Assembly (NCBI GenBank): GCA_016297805.1
Contig: JAEDFX010000122.1
Span: forward strand, 1 to 6,057
Origin: Treponema sp.
Lineage (GTDB): Bacteria; Spirochaetota; Spirochaetia; Treponematales; Treponemataceae
Direction: 5' to 3'
Length of the DNA: 6,057 bases
Both the position numbers and the translations under genes were made by a program. This document shows, in pieces, positions 4,432 through 6,057 of this stretch (within the stretch, counting starts at the first letter, position 1; each line of letters begins with the position of its first letter). The notes below the pieces were generated by a model. It saw only the letters and a program-made list of their open reading frames with translations, was not told where the DNA came from and did not search any database.

Positions 4432-5559
4432 ATGGCAAGAGTGTACAATTTTAGTGCTGGTCCTTCATGTCTTCCAGAGGAAGTATTGCAGGAATGTGCT
4501 GCAGAAATGATGGATTACAATGGAACTGGTCAGTCAGTTATGGAAATGAGCCACCGTTCAAAGGCTTATGAACCAATCATTCAGGATGCTGAAGCAATGG
4601 TTCGCAAATTGATGAATGTTCCAGATAACTACAAAGTTCTTTTTGTTCAGGGTGGTGGTTCAACTCAGTTCGCTATGGTTGCACAGAACCTTGGTATTAA
4701 AAATAAAAAAGCTGCTTACATCGAAACTGGTGTTTGGGCGAAGAAAGCAGCTGCAGAAGCTAAAAAACTTGGTATTGCAGTTGATGTAATTGCATCATCA
4801 AAAGATAAGAACTACTCTTACATCCCAAAAGTTGAAAAAGTTGAAGGTGACTACGATTATGTTTACATTTGTTTCAACAACACAATTATGGGAACTCACT
4901 ATGAATACATTCCTGAAACAGGAAACATTCCATTGGTAGCAGATATTTCTTCTTGTGTACTTTCTGAACCACTTGATGTTTCTAAATTCGGACTTTTGTT
5001 CGCTGGTGCTCAGAAAAACCTGGCTCCTGCTGGTGTTACATTGGTAATTGTTCGGGAAGATTTGATTCCTGAAGTTGAAAACTGTCTCCCTGGCACACCA
5101 ACAATGCTGGCTTACAAAACTCACGCTGATAACGATTCTATGTACAATACACCTCCATGTTACACAATCTACGTGCTTGGAAAAGTTCTTCACTGGATTG
5201 AAAAAAACGGTGGTGCTGAAGGAATGCTTAAACGCAACAAGGAAAAGGCTGATTACCTTTACAACTTCCTTGATTCAAGTGATTTCTACCGGGCAACAAC
5301 AGAAGTTGGAAGCCGCTCTTTAATGAACGTTCCATTCTTAACAAAATACTCAGTTGCTGGTGCTACAGACGAAGCTGTTCTTGCAAAAGAAAAAGAAATC
5401 AACGACAAGTTCTGTAAAGAAGCTGCAGCAGCTGGTTTTGTAAACCTTAAAGGTCACCGCTTAGTTGGTGGTATGCGCGCTTCTATCTACAATGCAATGT
5501 CTATCGAAGGCGTTAAGGCTTTGGTAGAATTTATGAAGAAATTCGCTACTGAAAATTAA
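4432..5559 (+). CDS. serC: Phosphoserine aminotransferase
   Basis: The 375-residue product has the usual length for the PLP-dependent class V aminotransferase SerC. It converts 3-phosphohydroxypyruvate plus glutamate to O-phosphoserine and 2-oxoglutarate, step two of serine biosynthesis. It also often serves pyridoxal phosphate synthesis. Family motifs are YNFSAGPSCLPEEVL at the start, MSHRSK with the substrate-binding His41-Arg42, QGGGSTQF (73-80) for the PLP phosphate, Trp102 stacking on the ring, VADISS with Asp171, and AGAQKNLAPAG with the Schiff-base Lys195. Near the end, GHRLVGGMRASIYNA has Arg343 and Arg349 for the phosphate and carboxylate of the substrate. The enzyme is cytoplasmic. 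serA follows after 88 bases on the same strand, so a serCA operon is likely. No separate promoter is obvious, and expression may depend on one before or inside the GC-rich block. Confidence 0.97.
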   Translation: MARVYNFSAGPSCLPEEVLQECAAEMMDYNGTGQSVMEMSHRSKAYEPIIQDAEAMVRKLMNVPDNYKVLFVQGGGSTQFAMVAQNLGIKNKKAAYIETGVWAKKAAAEAKKLGIAVDVIASSKDKNYSYIPKVEKVEGDYDYVYICFNNTIMGTHYEYIPETGNIPLVADISSCVLSEPLDVSKFGLLFAGAQKNLAPAGVTLVIVREDLIPEVENCLPGTPTMLAYKTHADNDSMYNTPPCYTIYVLGKVLHWIEKNGGAEGMLKRNKEKADYLYNFLDSSDFYRATTEVGSRSLMNVPFLTKYSVAGATDEAVLAKEKEINDKFCKEAAAAGFVNLKGHRLVGGMRASIYNAMSIEGVKALVEFMKKFATEN

Positions 5560-5633
5560 TTAAGAATTGTGAATTAAGAATTAAGAATTGCTAAAAAAAT
5601 AATTCTTAATTCTGCATTCTTAATTCTTAATTC
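5560..5633. repeat. Palindromic TTAAGAA repeat array between serC and serA
   Basis: TTAAGAATT occurs directly at 5560, 5574 and 5581. Its complement, AATTCTTAA or ATTCTTAA, occurs at 5601, 5616 and 5622. The arms at 5571-5588 and 5616-5633 are perfect 18-bp reverse complements around a 27-base centre. In RNA this gives a long A-U hairpin between two operon genes with several registers. It lacks a T run and a GC stem, so it is a weak terminator; a processing or stability element, or a slippage-prone dispersed repeat, is more likely. Confidence 0.8.
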
Positions 5634-5636
5634 CCT

Positions 5637-5641
5637 AGAGG
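5637..5641 (+). promoter_or_regulatory. Ribosome binding site of serA
   Basis: AGAGG lies 6 bases before the ATG at 5648, just outside the palindromic repeat and so not buried in its stem. Confidence 0.6.
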
Positions 5642-5647
5642 TATATT

Positions 5648-6057
5648 ATGTATAAAATTCAAACCCTTAATAAAATTGCTGCTTGTGGTCTTAATCAGTT
5701 GGACCGCGACAATTATGAAATTGCTTCTGAAATCAACAATCCAGATGCAATCTTGGTTCGTTCTGCAGATATGCACGAAATGTCTCTTTCTGATAATATA
5801 AAGGCTGTTGCTCGTGCAGGTGCTGGTACAAACAATATCCCAATTCCTGAGCTTACAGAAAAAGGTGTTGTAGTATTCAATACTCCTGGAGCAAATGCTA
5901 ACGCCGTAAAAGAATTAGTTATGCTGGCGCTTCTCGTTTCAAGTCGTCCTTTACTTGATGCAAACAAATGGGCAAACGGTCTTGCTGGAAAAGGTGACGA
6001 AATTCCTGATTTGGCAGAAAAAGGAAAATCACAGTTTGTAGGACCAGAATTAAAAGG
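5648..6057 (+). CDS. serA: D-3-phosphoglycerate dehydrogenase, N-terminal part (runs off right edge)
   Basis: The reading frame is open for 136 codons to the window end. The product is the start of an NAD-dependent D-2-hydroxyacid dehydrogenase that oxidises 3-phosphoglycerate to 3-phosphohydroxypyruvate, the first step of serine synthesis. Diagnostic stretches are ILVRSADMH (about 35-43), VARAGAGTNNIPIPELTEKG (54-73) and VVVFNTPGANANAVKELVML (74-93). The NANAVKELV wording and the insert AGKGDEIPDLAEKGKSQFVG (113-132) are typical of the shorter PGDH type (about 390 residues) found in anaerobes, which usually ends in an ACT domain. The GxGxxG NAD site and the catalytic Arg, Glu and His would lie beyond the edge. 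Its position after serC gives a serC-serA order in which the two genes cover consecutive pathway steps. Confidence 0.93.
   Translation, partial: MYKIQTLNKIAACGLNQLDRDNYEIASEINNPDAILVRSADMHEMSLSDNIKAVARAGAGTNNIPIPELTEKGVVVFNTPGANANAVKELVMLALLVSSRPLLDANKWANGLAGKGDEIPDLAEKGKSQFVGPELK

Noticed and set aside
4798..5193. Minus-strand ORF opposite serC
   Set aside because: It is a shadow of a well-conserved coding frame, with no ribosome binding site and a composition unlike a real protein.

Overview
The window looks like chromosomal DNA from a spirochaete of the genus Treponema, probably a gut or rumen type. The DNA is AT-rich. It carries a treponeme-style secreted outer-membrane protein, a PTS IIA(Ntr) protein without sugar-PTS genes beside it, and a redox repressor Rex next to serine biosynthesis genes. 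The genus call is an inference from protein character and layout; no marker gene such as rRNA is present.

Layout. Positions 1-1099 (minus strand, cut by the left edge) encode an exported protein resembling treponemal surface or outer-membrane beta-barrel proteins. It has a clear signal peptide and a good ribosome binding site. Positions 1100-1453 are a divergent intergenic region with a long candidate leader for that gene and promoters in both directions. Positions 1454-1900 encode a PTS IIA(Ntr)-type regulator that appears to be leaderless or nearly so. It is followed by a terminator hairpin and an unrecognised 146-residue protein (1968-2408), which ends at a perfect 15-bp terminator stem. 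Positions 2559-3335 encode a membrane-anchored lytic transglycosylase, followed by a strong terminator.

Positions 3336-3642 form a repeat-rich regulatory region. It holds a 17-bp inverted repeat built from the octamer CAGTCATG and a separate near-perfect 28-bp palindrome that matches the Rex operator pattern. The Rex-family repressor follows (3643-4329). A GC-rich, hairpin-forming block (about 4331-4411) separates rex from serC (4432-5559). A palindromic array of TTAAGAA units then separates serC from serA (5648 to the right edge, partial).

How the genes fit together. SerA and SerC catalyse steps 1 and 2 of the phosphorylated serine pathway. SerA is NAD-dependent, so the adjacent NADH-sensing repressor Rex is a plausible though unproven regulatory neighbour. 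The Rex-like palindrome upstream of rex suggests autoregulation. No phage, transposase or CRISPR locus is visible. The unusual content lies in the intergenic structures, chiefly 3421-3652, where a 10-base motif covering the rex start codon recurs in direct and inverted form upstream.
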